DNA of 64,000 nt, taken from positions 930,001 through 994,000 of the forward strand of contig JAPDOI010000195.1 of assembly GCA_029168955.1 (NCBI GenBank), written 5' to 3'. The notes beneath the pieces were generated by a model, which worked only from the letters and a program-made list of their open reading frames with translations, made no database searches and was not told the origin of the DNA. Within the stretch, counting starts at the first letter, position 1, and each line of letters begins with the position of its first letter. This stretch comes from Aplectana chamaeleonis. Its lineage: Eukaryota; Nematoda; Chromadorea; Rhabditida; Cosmocercidae. Position numbers and translations under genes: made by a program. This document shows, piece after piece, positions 11,456 through 21,981 of the stretch.

Positions 11456-12990
11456 TGACTCGATCAAAACTGTAGACTAAAAATTGTTTTATCAGGACCA
11501 ACTACTTCGCAGTTTTGAACGCTATTCGATACAACTGCGCTCTCCTCGAATAGCCCTCGCCTCCATTGGACTCCCGCGCGAGTATTGAATTTTTATTGTT
11601 AAGAAGTGAAAATTTGGTCTTTTCGAGGCAAAATTCGTGAACGTTCGCAGTTCAGGCCCAAGGAATAATTGCATTGGAGACTTTCGCTGACCTCAGCAAC
11701 AGGCCCGCAATTGATCCAAATTCCAATTTAACTAATAGCAGACCTATCGCTGAGGGCAATGACAGACTCAGCGACGCAAGTATACTTTAAGTCTTATTGA
11801 AGCGTCCACTGGTAGAGATAAGCGGCTGTTGTTGCTAGCAACGGCATAGACAAAGGTGAGTTCTCATTGAAACCATTTTTTCCAAGGAGCGAAAACTGTC
11901 GCCAGCGGCGCAAATGTCGTCGCTACGAACTCGATGTCGCGGACTGCGGAGGAACAATCGGGAGAGATACGCAGGGAAAACCGTGCCGCGTGACGGCAGC
12001 AAGGGCGGGGTTTTCGAAGTGGGCGAGCTGAGCAAGCCTAGTCACGAGGGTTGTGGCGATAGCGACGTTGTGCAAGTGAAATGGCACTGGTCATTTTTGT
12101 CGCTCGCTTCGCGCGTCTCCAATCTTGCGACATCCCGAGACCAAGCCTACTTCTTTTAGCTGTGTGGAGCGGCGGAGCGAGTTTCGCGGCCCCTTAACGT
12201 CTCAACGGCTCTGCAGAGTTGCAGCGACACGTCGCCGAGCGAGAGGTTAGAGGCGGGGTGGAAACCTGACGTTTCGGTGGATACCAACAGCTCGCAGAGT
12301 TGCGGCGAATCCGCTATCAGCGTGTTTGGCCGGGTGAATCGCTCGAATCGTCGCAACTACATAATTTCCCCCGGTTTGCGTTATCCGTGCTGGGATTTTT
12401 GGAAACAAAGGCCATAGTTTTGCAAACAAGTTCAGTGTCTCTGTCTCAGGGATTGAATAGTAAGCTTGAAACTTGCTGCCTTCTTGTTGGAGCTGGCTTA
12501 TGCCAGCTCGAGCGAGCGCGCGTGAGCGGCTAGTAAATCTCGTGCCCGCGATGAATATCGATTTTGTGTAATTGCACGCTCTTGCGAAGGGTGGGGGCTG
12601 CCGTAGTTACGTAGCTAGGCGCCGTAGCGCTCCTGGAAGCATCGCGCCTAGATGGTCGGAGCATACTACCCCTGACATTTATACCGCAGCCAATCACTCG
12701 GAAACTTAGATTCATCATCGTCATTTGACAGCGCTATTAATAGATCATTATATTTTTTTCTGTTAAATACTGAGTGGTCCTCAATGGGTGTAGTACCCTA
12801 GGATCGGTAGGTATGCACGGATATGTTTTTCAGATATTCGAGCTATAAACTTTTTTTGGTGACGCAAAACAGTTTGCTCGACCTCGCTATGTGAACGAAG
12901 TTGTAAGTGAAGTTGAGCATAACATTCTCTTCGTTAATTGAGAATTGCGCCGGCTCGTAGAATGCCGTTAATATTTTTTGGAGCCTCTAG
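11456..12990. other. Repeat-bearing 5' flank of the FANCD2-like gene
   Basis: A segment at about 12,205-12,310 (CTCTGCAGAGTTGCAGCGAC, then GGTGGAAACCTGACG) is nearly the same as one at 22,786-22,895, so it belongs to a dispersed MITE-like family. No exon was found. If the FANCD2 promoter is in this window it should lie at the right end of this stretch; I see no clear core promoter motif. Confidence 0.4.
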
Positions 12991-13073
12991 TTCTCTTTGC
13001 TTCAGGTTCTTGGCTTAACTGTGGAGGTCGCGGACGTCGCATTGTTGTGCAAACTTCGGATCTCGCTCCTTCA

Positions 13074-13158
13074 ATGAACCCTCCTCCTCTGAAGAAGAGA
13101 AAAGCGGCGGAAAGCGATGTAAAGGGCCTTCAACAAACTGTGAGACAAGCTTTTTTAA
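13074..13158 (+). CDS. fcd-2: FANCD2-like, exon 1 (N-terminus)
   Basis: The frame opens at an ATG with a basic, lysine-rich start (M-N-P-P-P-L-K-K-R-K), which could be a nuclear localisation signal, and ends at a GTGAGT donor in phase 1. A CTTCAG acceptor lies 68 bases upstream and could be a cis or spliced-leader acceptor; the frame is also open back to it, so an upstream coding exon cannot be excluded. FANCD2 is the nuclear DNA-crosslink repair protein that pairs with FANCI and is mono-ubiquitinated. The next exon is about 7.9 kb away, beyond a nested retrotransposon. Confidence 0.55.
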
Positions 13159-13298
13159 GTGAGTATTTGGCGTACTGCCTAGGCCTTTCCCACTATTTTT
13201 TTTCGTTGTTTCTATTTAGAGTGTATTACGGATTTTTGGAGAGGGATTCACGTGAGAATTGCTGATTAGAGCAGAATACTCTTGTAACATTTCATTAT

Positions 13299-14119
13299 GG
13301 CCTTTCAGAGTTGCATCGATGCCAAAATCGCTGTCGCGGAGACGGTGTGAGTGGTGGGGGCTGCTACGCAGCGCAAACCGAGCCGCGCGACGTGGGCGAC
13401 CGCTGCGCCTCCAGAGCAGGGTACGGCACGAGGTGAGGATAAGGATGAATTTACTCAGACCCCCCTCCAGTAGAAAACTTATGGCGAGTTCCTCAGCCCC
13501 ACTTCCAGAAGCGCTCAGAATGGTTCATATGGTCTCCCGGTGAAGCTCAGACCCGTGGTGTGGATATCTGCACCCCGCGCCGAACCCTGTTTCAGAGTGC
13601 GCGAGCTGAGCGAGCTGGCACTGACGCCGCGCGATGAGAATGGTTCCGACCTTTATTTTTGTCGCTGCCGTACCGCCGTAGCTTATTCTCATTTTTTGGT
13701 GTTCCTTTGTTGCTATCTGCCCATTGAGGTCTGCGCTGTGGACATCCCTCTTTCCCCAAGGCCTATGTCCATAGGGTCGATCCAACGGTCCCCGACGTAG
13801 GTCCTGACTGCCACGACACAGGGCATGATTCATTTGATTCATTTTCATGCCCAGCTCGCCCAACTTCACTGACAGCTCTGGATATGTTTAAAAAGCCGTG
13901 CGATGTGGCCGCCTTCCTACGCCTATGAGAAGATGCTCGTTGTGGCCAATAAGATGAAGAAGATCTGCCCATTGACCCTCTTAAAAAACCACGGCGAAAA
14001 TGAGACGCGGAGACAGAAATATTGTTTTGCGACAAGTCATAGCAGCCCCCCCCCCCCCAGTTTCTCTCGCTCTGGAGAACGGTGCTGCAAATTTCGCAGC
14101 GACGGCGCTCTGAAAGGCC
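13299..14119. mobile_element. Non-autonomous element with GGCCTTTCAGAG termini
   Basis: The left end GGCCTTTCAGAGTTGC pairs with the right end GCGCTCTGAAAGGCC. The interior is GC-rich near the ends, with a C11 homopolymer near 14,046, and has no transposase. It lies in intron 1 of the FANCD2-like gene, and its ends resemble the CTCTGCAGAGTTGC family at 12.2, 22.5 and 22.8 kb. Confidence 0.55.
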
Positions 14120-14201
14120 CTAATGTCATTGGTACGCAGTATATATAAATTTTGCTCTGTACTTCTTTGAATTGAAAGATAATCGAAGGTTTTCTACTGG
14201 A

Positions 14202-14515
14202 TCAAATCCCTGAATCGACTTTCATAGGCGTTTGCAATTCATGCAGACTATCTTCTGGTTTAAAACGAACTTGCAAAGTTGGGTTCAACCACAAATCCAT
14301 TGTTGTCAATGTAGTCGGCCTCTTCGGGCAATCGAGTAGGTGTGCAGTAGTATGCCCTTGGCCACCGCAATCCGGGCACTCGTCAGGCTTGCTGTTATCG
14401 ATCTTATGCAGATAGGACATCAACATTGGGGAGTGTCCACAGCCTAACGAGGCAAGGGTGCACCTGGCACGCCTGCCAAGTTCCATCTCGGTCTCGCTGA
14501 CCTTGGGAGGTGCGA
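14202..14515 (-). mobile_element. Truncated sister copy: CCHC-like tail module of the CR1-type element
   Basis: This encodes a second C-terminal module: R-R-A-R-C-T-L-A-S-L followed by a C-P-D-C-G-G-Q-G-H-T-T-A-H zinc-knuckle-like motif and T-T-L-T-T-M-D-L-W. It starts abruptly in mid-module directly after the (AAG)n end of the neighbouring copy, so it is a separate 5'-truncated insertion. Its last residues diverge from the other tails. Confidence 0.75.
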
Positions 14516-14545
14516 CTCCTTCTTTTTCTTCTTCTTCTTTGCAGC
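14516..14545 (-). repeat. (AAG)n 3' tail of the CR1-type element
   Basis: On the - strand the sequence after G-T-G-G-C-T-G-C-A is an AAG microsatellite. The same GCTGCA-(AAG)n end occurs twice in the + strand copy near 37.7 and 38.2 kb, so it marks the element's 3' terminus. Confidence 0.8.
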
Positions 14546-14997
14546 CACGTCGAGGGTCTTGTCCTAGGTGAAGAAACTGGGAGACCAGTAGTGGATTCGT
14601 TCATAGATCCATTGTGGTCAGCGTGGTAGGTCTCATCGGACAGTTAAATAAACGTGCTCTATCATGGCCGATAGTACCGCAGTCCGGACAAACACCAGAT
14701 TTCCTGCTGTCAATCTTGCTGACGTAGGACATGAGCATTGAAGAGTGACCGCAGCGCAACGATGCGAGTGTGCATCTAGCCCTTCTTGCGAGTTGAGTCT
14801 CGAATTCGCAGGCCGGGGGCGGTACTTCTCCTAGCATAGGATTCACTGCCGCCTTCTGAAGATGACACCGTACGAACTTGGTGTGCTCCTTGCGCAAAAG
14901 ACGGAGTCGTTCTTGTTGTTAGTCTTGCCATCTTTGCATTTTAACCTTGCATGGAGCATTGGCAAATGGCATTCTTTTAGCTCTCTATCTAACGGGG
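14546..14997 (-). mobile_element. C-terminal CCHC-like module of the CR1-type element (copy A)
   Basis: The module reads H-T-K-F-V-R-C, R-R-A-R-C-T-L-A-S-L-R-C-G-H-S, then C-P-D-C-G-T-I-G-H-D with a second His and Cys, and L-T-T-M-D-L. The Cys/His spacing resembles a zinc knuckle. It continues from the RT domain, from which it is separated by a TTAA-target MITE. Confidence 0.75.
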
Positions 14998-15001
14998 TTA
15001 A

Positions 15002-15474
15002 AGGCACAGTCCAACCTCAGAGGTAATTTTTGATATTTTGGTCCGGTCGCCGTATATAGCAACCCTGTCAAGCGCGAAATTTCAATTCGCTCAAGTAAGC
15101 GAGAAAAAGCTAGAAAAAGGTCGGCCACGCCCCATTGAAAGAAAAACTGGGCAACGCCCACTGGCAGGCTTCCTACCTCAATAGGGAAGAGACGTGCGAG
15201 AGATTTCACTCAAAATCTATGTTCTTCCTTTTGTTTTCGGTCTGGCTTCATATTGTGACCTGCTTCAGAATGATGGCTGCGAATAACGAGAAAATGCAGG
15301 CTCGAGACAACTCGTCCGCGAACTTCTACCACTTCAAAATTTAAAACTTTGGGGAGCCGTTACTCAGTTCGTGGTGAGTTCTGAGCAATTCCGGAGACAC
15401 CATTATGATCAGCGTGAAGTTTTCTCCAAGGTAGGCAGAAAAACGAAACATCGGTTCTGAGCTTGAACTGTGGC
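15002..15474. mobile_element. TTAA-target MITE (piggyBac-like) inside copy A
   Basis: The left end is TTAA then AGGCACAGTCCAACC; the right end is the imperfect inverse followed by TTCAA. Aligning the retrotransposon on either side with copy C shows the host reads GTGCTTAA then CCCGTTAG, so the element duplicated a TTAA. The terminal and 3' internal sequence (CATAACTC-like motif, GGTTCTGAGC) is shared with copies at 27.4, 31.0, 40.9 and 18.7 kb. Confidence 0.75.
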
Positions 15475-17449
15475 TTCAAGCACTCTCCAGGACGGGTGGT
15501 TTGGTTGCTTAATAATATTGATTCGTAATTGTTGGGCTTGGAGCTGACAGTGCTCCTTCACAGGCAATAGACGGGCTTCTGCATGCAGATGCTCGACTGG
15601 GGAACTCTTTGCACATCCGGTGGCAATGCGAAGAGCGGCGTTTTGTACGCGTTTAATCCAAGAAGATTCTGAAACTAGATGCTGCCAAACTGGTGCGGCG
15701 TATTCCATGGCTGGCTGAAGAATTGCCTTATACGTCATGAGTATCGTTTCCTTGCTGCTACCCCATGAGGTACCACCTAAGGCCCTGAGAACATTGAGTT
15801 TGGCTTTAACGACAGCCTGTTTCTGCTCGGTATTTTTTTGAAACCTGAGCGACGGATCGAGCACAAGATCGAGCAGTTTTGGAAATCGAGCAGCAGGCAG
15901 ACGGTCTCCATCCCACTCTACCTCCGGATGAGCGCTGTGCTCGGATGGGTCCGTTGTGAGGACGGATACTGATGATTTTGATGCGGAGATCTTTAGCATC
16001 TTGTCGTCGAAGAACCTCTTCAGCGTCTTCAGGTACTCGTTGATCTTGGTGGCGGCTACCGTTATATCCCGGTCTCGACACATGATTGTTATGTCATCGG
16101 CGTAAGCTACAGTCTTGATATCCTGTGGTGGTTCCGGCATATCTTCGAGATACAGACTGAAGAGAGCTGGTGATAAAACACCGCCCTGGGGGACTCCAGC
16201 TGCTATAAGAATACTGTTGGAGACATGATTCTGGAACGTTACTCTTGCCCGTCGACCTTTGATAAAGGCCGACATCCAGCGCTTTTGCCACGGTGGTATT
16301 GACGACTCCAAAACGTTTTTGGATAGGATTCCTAGGTTAACCGTATCGAAAGCCTTGGTGAGATCCAAAGCGACACCTACAGTTCTCAATGGCTTCAAAG
16401 CGTTGAACCCGTCGATTGCATAGCTAGTAATTTCTAGCAACGCTGTTGTTGTAGAATGCAGCCCTTTGAACCCGTGTTGAAACAATTGTTTCTCGTTGTG
16501 CTCTGCTAAATTCTCCACAATGAGCTTTTCGGCTACCTTGGCGAAAGGTGACATCAAGCTAATGGGTCGATATCCTTTTACTGACAACTGAGGTTTTCCT
16601 GGCTTTGGCAACGGGATGACGTTGGCTGTCTTCCAGTTTTGGGGAATAATGCACCAGCTGAATGAAGTGTTAATCAAATCAACGACGAGTGGGAGGATCT
16701 CAGTTGGGAGCTTCAGTACAGCAGGACAAATGCCGTCGGGACTGACAGCTTTGGAGTTCCGCATGTTCTTTATTATCTTCTCTACGTGCGCCACAGTGTA
16801 TGCATCGGCCGTGCTCATGAGCGGGAGGCGGCACAGCTCTCTAACTGTCACTCTATTCTGCGGACCTCGCCCTGTACTCGTGACAAAGAAACTTTTTCCA
16901 AGAGAGTAGGCGGCTTCCTTACCCGTCTTGAAAACGTTATTATCAAATTCAATGGTGGATACGGTGGCTGGCGAGCTCTTTCCAGATAGCTACCGTAGCA
17001 CCTTCCAAGTAGCTGCACTGTCCGCCTTGAAATCCAACTGTCCAGTGAACTTTTCCCATTCTTCTTTCTTGTGCTTGTCCAGATCTTTTTTGATCTCGTC
17101 ATCTAGTTGAGCAGCGACAGGGTCTAGACGGTCGGCTGCTCTCCTAGCATCTCTAGTCCTAATCTTCTGGATAATTTCTCTGGTGACGTTTGGATAGAAC
17201 GTCTTAACGCGGCCAACAGGAATAGCCGCCTTCATGGCCCGGCGGATTACATCAGACAGGTGGTGCTCCTTCACACTGCACACTGCCATTCCACGGGTAA
17301 TCAGCCGCTAGGTGGAGCGCAACCTCACTGAACAGGCACCAGTCTGCTTGGACTAAGTTTAGATAAGAACGTTGTCGAACATCAGAATAAGGAGCAAGAG
17401 AATTTGAGAGATCGATGTCCACAAAGATAGGAATATGATCACTAGACAA
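15475..17449 (-). mobile_element. Reverse transcriptase of CR1/Jockey-type element (copy A)
   Basis: The main ORF (about 480 residues) has the RT landmarks in order: G-Y-R-P-I-S-L-M, L-D-L-T-K-A-F-D-T-V, P-Q-G-G-V-L-S-P-A-L-F, and an intact catalytic Y-A-D-D. Upstream in overlapping frames are the RT N-terminal region (R-A-M-K-A-A-I-P-V-G-R-V-K) and the endonuclease end (S-S-D-H-I-P-I-F). Frameshifts separate these blocks, so this copy is inactive even though the RT core is open. It lies antisense in intron 1 of the FANCD2-like gene. Confidence 0.9.
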
Positions 17450-18141
17450 TGTAGTTGAGGTAGACCATGAGCAGGTGTTGGAAAGGTTGGACGAGACAAG
17501 AGTTATGTCTGGGCTGGAAGGTCGGCCGTTGGCAGGGAGACGAGTGGGCTGATCGTCGTTTAAGGTGACCAGGTCGCACTCCTCTGCCCATTCTTCGACA
17601 TCAGAGCCAAGAGACGAGCAAAATGTATGAGCATTAAAATTGCCCGCAAATATAGACGAAGATGAGAGGGAGCAGTCTTAAAGCTGCCTAAGGAGTGGAA
17701 TAGGATCATAGGATGAGGGACATGAGGTGGTAGGGGGAATATAGATGTTGAAGAGAGAAAGGGGAGTTTTAAGGGGGAGATGGAGCGGGAGGTACTCGGG
17801 AGATTATATAAAAGTGGAAACTCCGCCAAGATTTGACCTTGGAGCATGGTAAGAAGTATAGCCTGGGATATTGGGATGAGGATTTGTAGGGGATGGAGAG
17901 AGCTTGGTTTATTGAACCATGATCACGTCTGGATGGTAAGTACGTGCAAAGAGAGAGAGAGCTCAGAAAGCTTGGCACGGAGGCCGTTTAGATTTATATG
18001 TATAATGGAAAGGGGGCGATTGGAGCTTGAGGAGTCAGAGGTACTAGGTGAGGAGCACAAAACACATCGAAAAGAAGAGTTATAGTGCCTCACAGAGCTG
18101 AGACCCGAACAGGAGAGATGCACCCATCTTTGGCATCCGAA
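17450..18141 (-). pseudogene. EEP endonuclease remnant of copy A
   Basis: Frameshifted - strand segments match copy C's endonuclease: H-I-N-L-N-G-L-R-A-K-L-S near 18,000, then degenerate middle blocks. The PHD-finger half W-V-H-L-S-C-S-G-L-S-S lies at the right edge, exactly where the hAT-like insertion begins. Confidence 0.8.
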
Positions 18142-18579
18142 CACAGTCAAGCTGGGCGTTGTGTAATTTCCCAAAATCTGAGCGACCCCCTCCCCACCAC
18201 CTCCCGCAATCATACTTTTTTCCAAAAATCCCCCCAACAAAGTGTATTTTTTGGGCACTTAAAAAAATGTTTGAGTATAGACTACTGGAAAGGTACTTTA
18301 CGGTGTTCAATGACCGTTATCTTCAATCTCCAATAGCTTCCAGAAATTTTCATTTTTGGTTCGAAATTTTTGTGACCCCTAACCTTCATTTTCGGGCCAA
18401 AATTTTTGCGACCCCCTCCCACCCCCGTTGATAAATTTCGCAACCCCGCTTGAACCTGAACCTCGAGATCATGAGATGAAGGATGGTTTCCGACCAGTAG
18501 TCCCGTTCTTCCCTTCATTCTCAACTTCTCTTTTTACTGAGGGCAGCTCGCGTAAATCGGCTGCAAAAGACGGAAGTTA

Positions 18580-18885
18580 GAAGCCTCGCACAACTCGTCC
18601 AGCATGCTTCCCTAGCTCAATTTTGAGGCCCCATAACTCCGTTTCCAGAAGGTCTTGTACGATTCCAGAGACATCATTGGAAAGCACGGGACCGTTTTCA
18701 ACATAGGTGAAAGACCAGAAAAAAAGATTTCTATCATGAACACTGCCTTTAAACACTTTTTTTGTGCTATTTGAGTGTTTTTTTGGGACTTTGCCTATTA
18801 ACCTCTCTTAGTGGAATTTCCTACCCAAAAACATCTTTAACCGTAATGCGGTTTTTGTCGTGAACATTGCCTTTAAGTGGTGGAA
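18580..18885. repeat. Degenerate TTAA-target MITE copy
   Basis: The sequence from AACTCGTCC through CCCATAACTCCGTTTCCAG to GAACACTGCCTTTAA matches the 3' half of the TTAA-target MITE family. A second GAACATTGCCTTTAA end follows near 18,860. The left end is not clear. Confidence 0.45.
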
Positions 18886-18887
18886 GC

Positions 18888-19317
18888 CCTTCCGTTGGGC
18901 CGTGAGACCTCCTCGACGCGGCGCGCTCTGTGAAAGCCTAGCAACTGTTCACATTTTGCCGTCCTATTTTTCCTCAAGAGATCGCTCCAGACTAATCCGA
19001 TGAGTGAGCCGTGGCCTTTCAAGACTAAGTTGTCCATAATTGACTGCACCGACGGTCGAGAAATTTTCAGGTTTTTAGCCATTTTATCCATGTTATTCTC
19101 ATCATTTTGACTGACCCTCCTTTTTGATGGTTCCACGAATCGGCCGAAAGCTGTCGGTCTGCTTCGGGGCTATTCTATCCACCAATTGAATGTCGTCTTT
19201 CTTAATCCGTTGCTTAACAGTACCTTGAACAGCTCGCAGTTTCACTTTGAGTAATCTAGGGATGGCATAGTTTTGCATTTCACTTTGCTGTAGATGTACT
19301 GTGCTTATCTGGGCCAA
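18888..19317 (-). pseudogene. Tc1-like transposase relic
   Basis: Two - strand frames together resemble the paired helix-turn-helix N-terminus of Tc1-type transposases: L-L-K-V-K-L-R-A-V-Q-G-T-V-K in the first, and K-M-A-K-N-L-K-I-S-R-P-S-V-Q-S-I then L-R-K-N-R-T-A-K-C-E-Q-L-L in the second. The DDE catalytic domain is absent. It lies inside the hAT-like insertion. Confidence 0.55.
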
Positions 19318-19568
19318 ATTCCGGTCCGCAATTGCGTCTCGACTCGCTTTGCGACCGCACGCGCTGGAGTCATTTGAGTTTCCAGCGTGAAAGCCGACTC
19401 GATATGGCTTTTTTATACAGTTTTCTCCAATTTCGTTTTCTTTCTAGTTTCTAAAACCCACCAAGAGACAACAGATCGGCTTCTGCGGCGCTGGAAACTC
19501 TTCCGACTCGAATGCGCGCGGACGCGAAGCGTGTCGAGACGCAACTGCGGACCGGAATTTGGTCCAGA
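19308..19568. repeat. MITE with about 38-bp inverted termini
   Basis: The left terminus GGGCCAAATTCCGGTCCGC, continuing GTCTCGACTCGC, is repeated inverted at the right end as GCGGACCGGAATTTGGTCC. A lone copy of the terminus also occurs near 6,518. No coding capacity. Confidence 0.7.
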
Positions 19569-20108
19569 GAAGCACAGTACAACTTCATCTCGGCCCGGCC
19601 AAACTTTCGCTTAGACACCAAAAAAATATTTTGTTCGGGGAGCTACAAGCGTACAAGCCTCGTCCACTAAAAGCCTTTGAAAAATCGGCTTAGTCTGCCA
19701 GCAGGGTTGAGCAGGCCGTTGCGCGGATTTTCGGCGGAGCTACGACCCCCCTGTCGACCAAAATGTTGAAAAAAATTGCGACCCCCATCGATAAACAGAC
19801 TTTTGTACTCAGCGCACCTTATGCCCTCCGAATAAAATTTTTGACTGAATTCTTTCTCCAAACTACTGTATGCCCACCGTGACGTGGATTTTCATGGCGG
19901 CCCCTGTAGAGAGAATTGTTCTCGCAATGAAATCTTACTATCAGTGGGCGGCTATTACTACCTCATTTTAGCTCACCAGGTTTGGAGAAAATTCCGTTTG
20001 CTCCAAAAAGCTTACGACCCCCTACTCCGGAGTTTTAATTTTTCTTCAGAAAATTTCCGTCAATTTTACGACCCCCGTTGTGCCGAGCCGCAACCCTGCT
20101 CAACCCTG

Positions 20109-20445
20109 CATCCGAAGCACTGGACGCTTGTGTTTCTCCATGTGACATCCATGCCGCACGTGGCGCATGGGTATTTCTTCTTCTGAGCGGGTCCAGGATT
20201 CCTTACCACGCCGGCCTTTAGCAGGAGAATCCGAATGAGAGCTGCGGCCGGCCAGCACCTCTCCCATGACGGAAACCCTCTTCGTGGAGGGGATGATGTC
20301 GGTTTGCACGGAGGTGATCTTCTTTCCTCCACACTGCCACGGTACGAACGTACGTCATCTTGGCAGCTAGTGCGACTCCCAAAACGGAGTTTATGTCAAC
20401 TGTGTTCATGTGCTCCTCCACGAATCGGGTAAGCTCCGATCGCAA
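20109..20445 (-). pseudogene. 5' region of copy A: 2A-like motif and PHD finger start
   Basis: The - strand begins with a Met-T-Y-V-R-T-V-A-V-W-R-K-E-D frame shared with copy C. A second frame gives a leucine-rich stretch, G-V-V-R-N-P-G-P (a 2A-like end with its Glu changed to Val), then the PHD-like start K-Y-P-C-A-T-C and Q-C-F-G-C. It breaks off at the hAT-like insertion, and the rest of the finger resumes at 18,141. Copy A is therefore one element cut in two. Confidence 0.75.
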
Positions 20446-20463
20446 GAGGCGAAGGTGTTCTTG

Positions 20464-20810
20464 TTAAGCTCCGGTCCATCTCTGCACATCTACTTTCGAC
20501 GGAGCATCGGCGAAAGGCTTTCTGATACATCTCTGTCTTATCGGGTTTAATACTCTTCGCGACGGATGGTTTGGCTGCTTAACGATGTTAATGAACATTT
20601 GTTGCGCCTGGAGTTGGCAGTGGTCTCTAACTGGCAATATGCGAGCTTCTGCGTGTAAGTGCTCAATTGGAGAGCTTCTAGAACAGCCCGTCGCGATTCG
20701 TAGAGCACAATTTTGGACGCGTTGCAGCTTTGACCAAGATGTGTTCGACACGATGCGCTGCCAACTCTGGCAGCACATCGTGTCGGACACATCTTGGTCC
20801 AAGCTGCAAC
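20464..20810 (-). pseudogene. RT C-terminal fragment upstream of copy A's 5' end
   Basis: The translation S-S-P-I-E-H-L-H-A-E-A-R and Q-P-N-H-P-S-R-R-V-L-N-P matches the region after the RT core. It lies immediately before copy A's 5' end in the same orientation, a tail-then-head order also seen before copy C. Confidence 0.8.
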
Positions 20811-20834
20811 GCGTCTAAAACTGTGCTCTGCGAA
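20697..20834. repeat. 138-bp palindrome made from retrotransposon sequence
   Basis: The left arm (TAGAGCACA ... TTTGACCAAGATGTGTTCGA) is mirrored by the right arm (GACACATCTTGGTCC ... TGTGCTCTGCGAA) around a 4-bp centre. Both arms encode the same RT C-terminal peptide on opposite strands, so a fragment was duplicated head to head. Confidence 0.8.
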
Positions 20835-21076
20835 TTGCGACTGTTGGCGCGGCAGTCGGCAGACAGAGGGAGTTGGCGCAGCAGTCGCGTGCGTCGGCCC
20901 GCTAATCGATCCAGGCTGAGAGAAGAGCGCAGCTGATTAGCTTACCATTCCGCCAGCCGCGGGTGAGATTTAAATGTTTTTTTTCTTGAGTAGGCAAGCC
21001 TCGGACCTAACTGTATGCTCATTGTTTGGGAATTCGAGAATTTGAGTGAGTTGTCAAGAAAAAAGTTGATTTATAG

Positions 21077-21171
21077 GTGATGATGTTGCTTGTGGAGCTC
21101 TACTCAGAAAGTTGGCCGGATTTGAAAATGAAATAGTTGACTCACTGGTATTAATATTGAAATCTTATAAG
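21077..21171 (+). CDS. fcd-2: FANCD2-like, exon 2
   Basis: It is bounded by a TTATAG acceptor and a GTTAG donor. After completing a serine codon from exon 1 it encodes D-D-V-A-C-G-A-L-L-R-K-L-A-G-F-E-N-E, which lines up with the human N-terminal helix (K-L-L-K-I-S-G). Ends in phase 0. Confidence 0.65.
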
Positions 21172-21581
21172 GTTAGTTTTTTTTGTGCTTTAGTGTTCTA
21201 TTTTCGTATTTCTCAGAGCTTACCAATCTGAGTTAGCTCATTTTGGGCTTCTTCTAGTTGATTCAGTGTTCTTGCTTTCGGAGCCGTTGTCAGCCTCAAG
21301 CGAGACAACGGCTAGCGGTGACAAACCATTAACGGCCAGAATCTACGGGGCTGCCCCCGGTCTACAGTAGCTCTGTTGTTTGCGAGACCAACGGGTTATA
21401 TTTCCATGCTTGATTGAGCATGGTATGAAGCCATGGTTGCATGCGCGCCATCAATCCATGTTGGTCCCGCCAAGAGCAGGATATTTGTAGATCGGGGGAG
21501 GCCCGCAGATTTTGACCGTTACGGGCTTGTGTAGCTTGACCATTCCCAGAGAGACGGAATATTTCTTTGTTTGCCTTTCAG

Positions 21582-21718
21582 ACTTTTAAATACTCCCTCA
21601 ACGCGTCATTGTTGAAAGTTGTTTCGGAACATTTCGCTTCTATTGGCGTTGGCACCGCGATTGAACGGCTTCTTGCATTCCGCGATCTACTCAACAACGT
21701 TGGAACTGAATTTCTTAG
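21582..21718 (+). CDS. fcd-2: FANCD2-like, exon 3
   Basis: It has a TTTCAG acceptor and an AG-GTAGG donor and ends in phase 2. It encodes 45 helical residues including E-R-L-L-A-F-R-D-L-L-N-N, comparable with the human S-Q-L-K-W-L-D-R-V-V segment. Alpha-solenoid character. Confidence 0.7.
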
Positions 21719-21787
21719 GTAGGAATAGTGTCATGTTGGCAAGGATCTAAAAAATGTTTGTATATCAATAAACAAAGTCGATTTCAG

Positions 21788-21915
21788 CAATTTCGCGTAC
21801 CTCATTGAAAAACTCGTTAGTTGCTCTCATGTTTTGCGTTACGATAAGCTGCGTCGTCAGGTATTCGACACCCTACCGGGAATTATTAAGCTTCTGTGGA
21901 ATAGAAATCGGCACG
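21788..21915 (+). CDS. fcd-2: FANCD2-like, exon 4
   Basis: It follows a TTTCAG acceptor and ends in phase 1 at GTGAGA. D-K-L-R-R-Q-V-F-D-T-L-P-G-I aligns with human E-N-L-Q-H-D-I-I-T-S-L-P-E-I. This is one of the best anchors for the family call. Confidence 0.75.
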
Positions 21916-21981
21916 GTGAGAACCCATGGGCTTCTACAATATTATGGTGTTGTTTTGGTCCTCATATGTTATTTATTTAAG

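Larger units (their letters stand above)
18142..20108. mobile_element. hAT-like insertion with 8-bp target duplication CATCCGAA
   Basis: The bases CATCCGAA flank both sides, and removing 18,142-20,108 plus one repeat restores the retrotransposon's PHD-coding sequence. The left end (CACAGTCAAGCTGGG) and the inverted right end (CAGGGTTGAGCAGGG) are related. Degenerate repeats resembling AAATTTTTGCGACCCCC line the interior near both ends. It carries older insertions, including a Tc1-like relic, and has no intact transposase. Confidence 0.75.
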
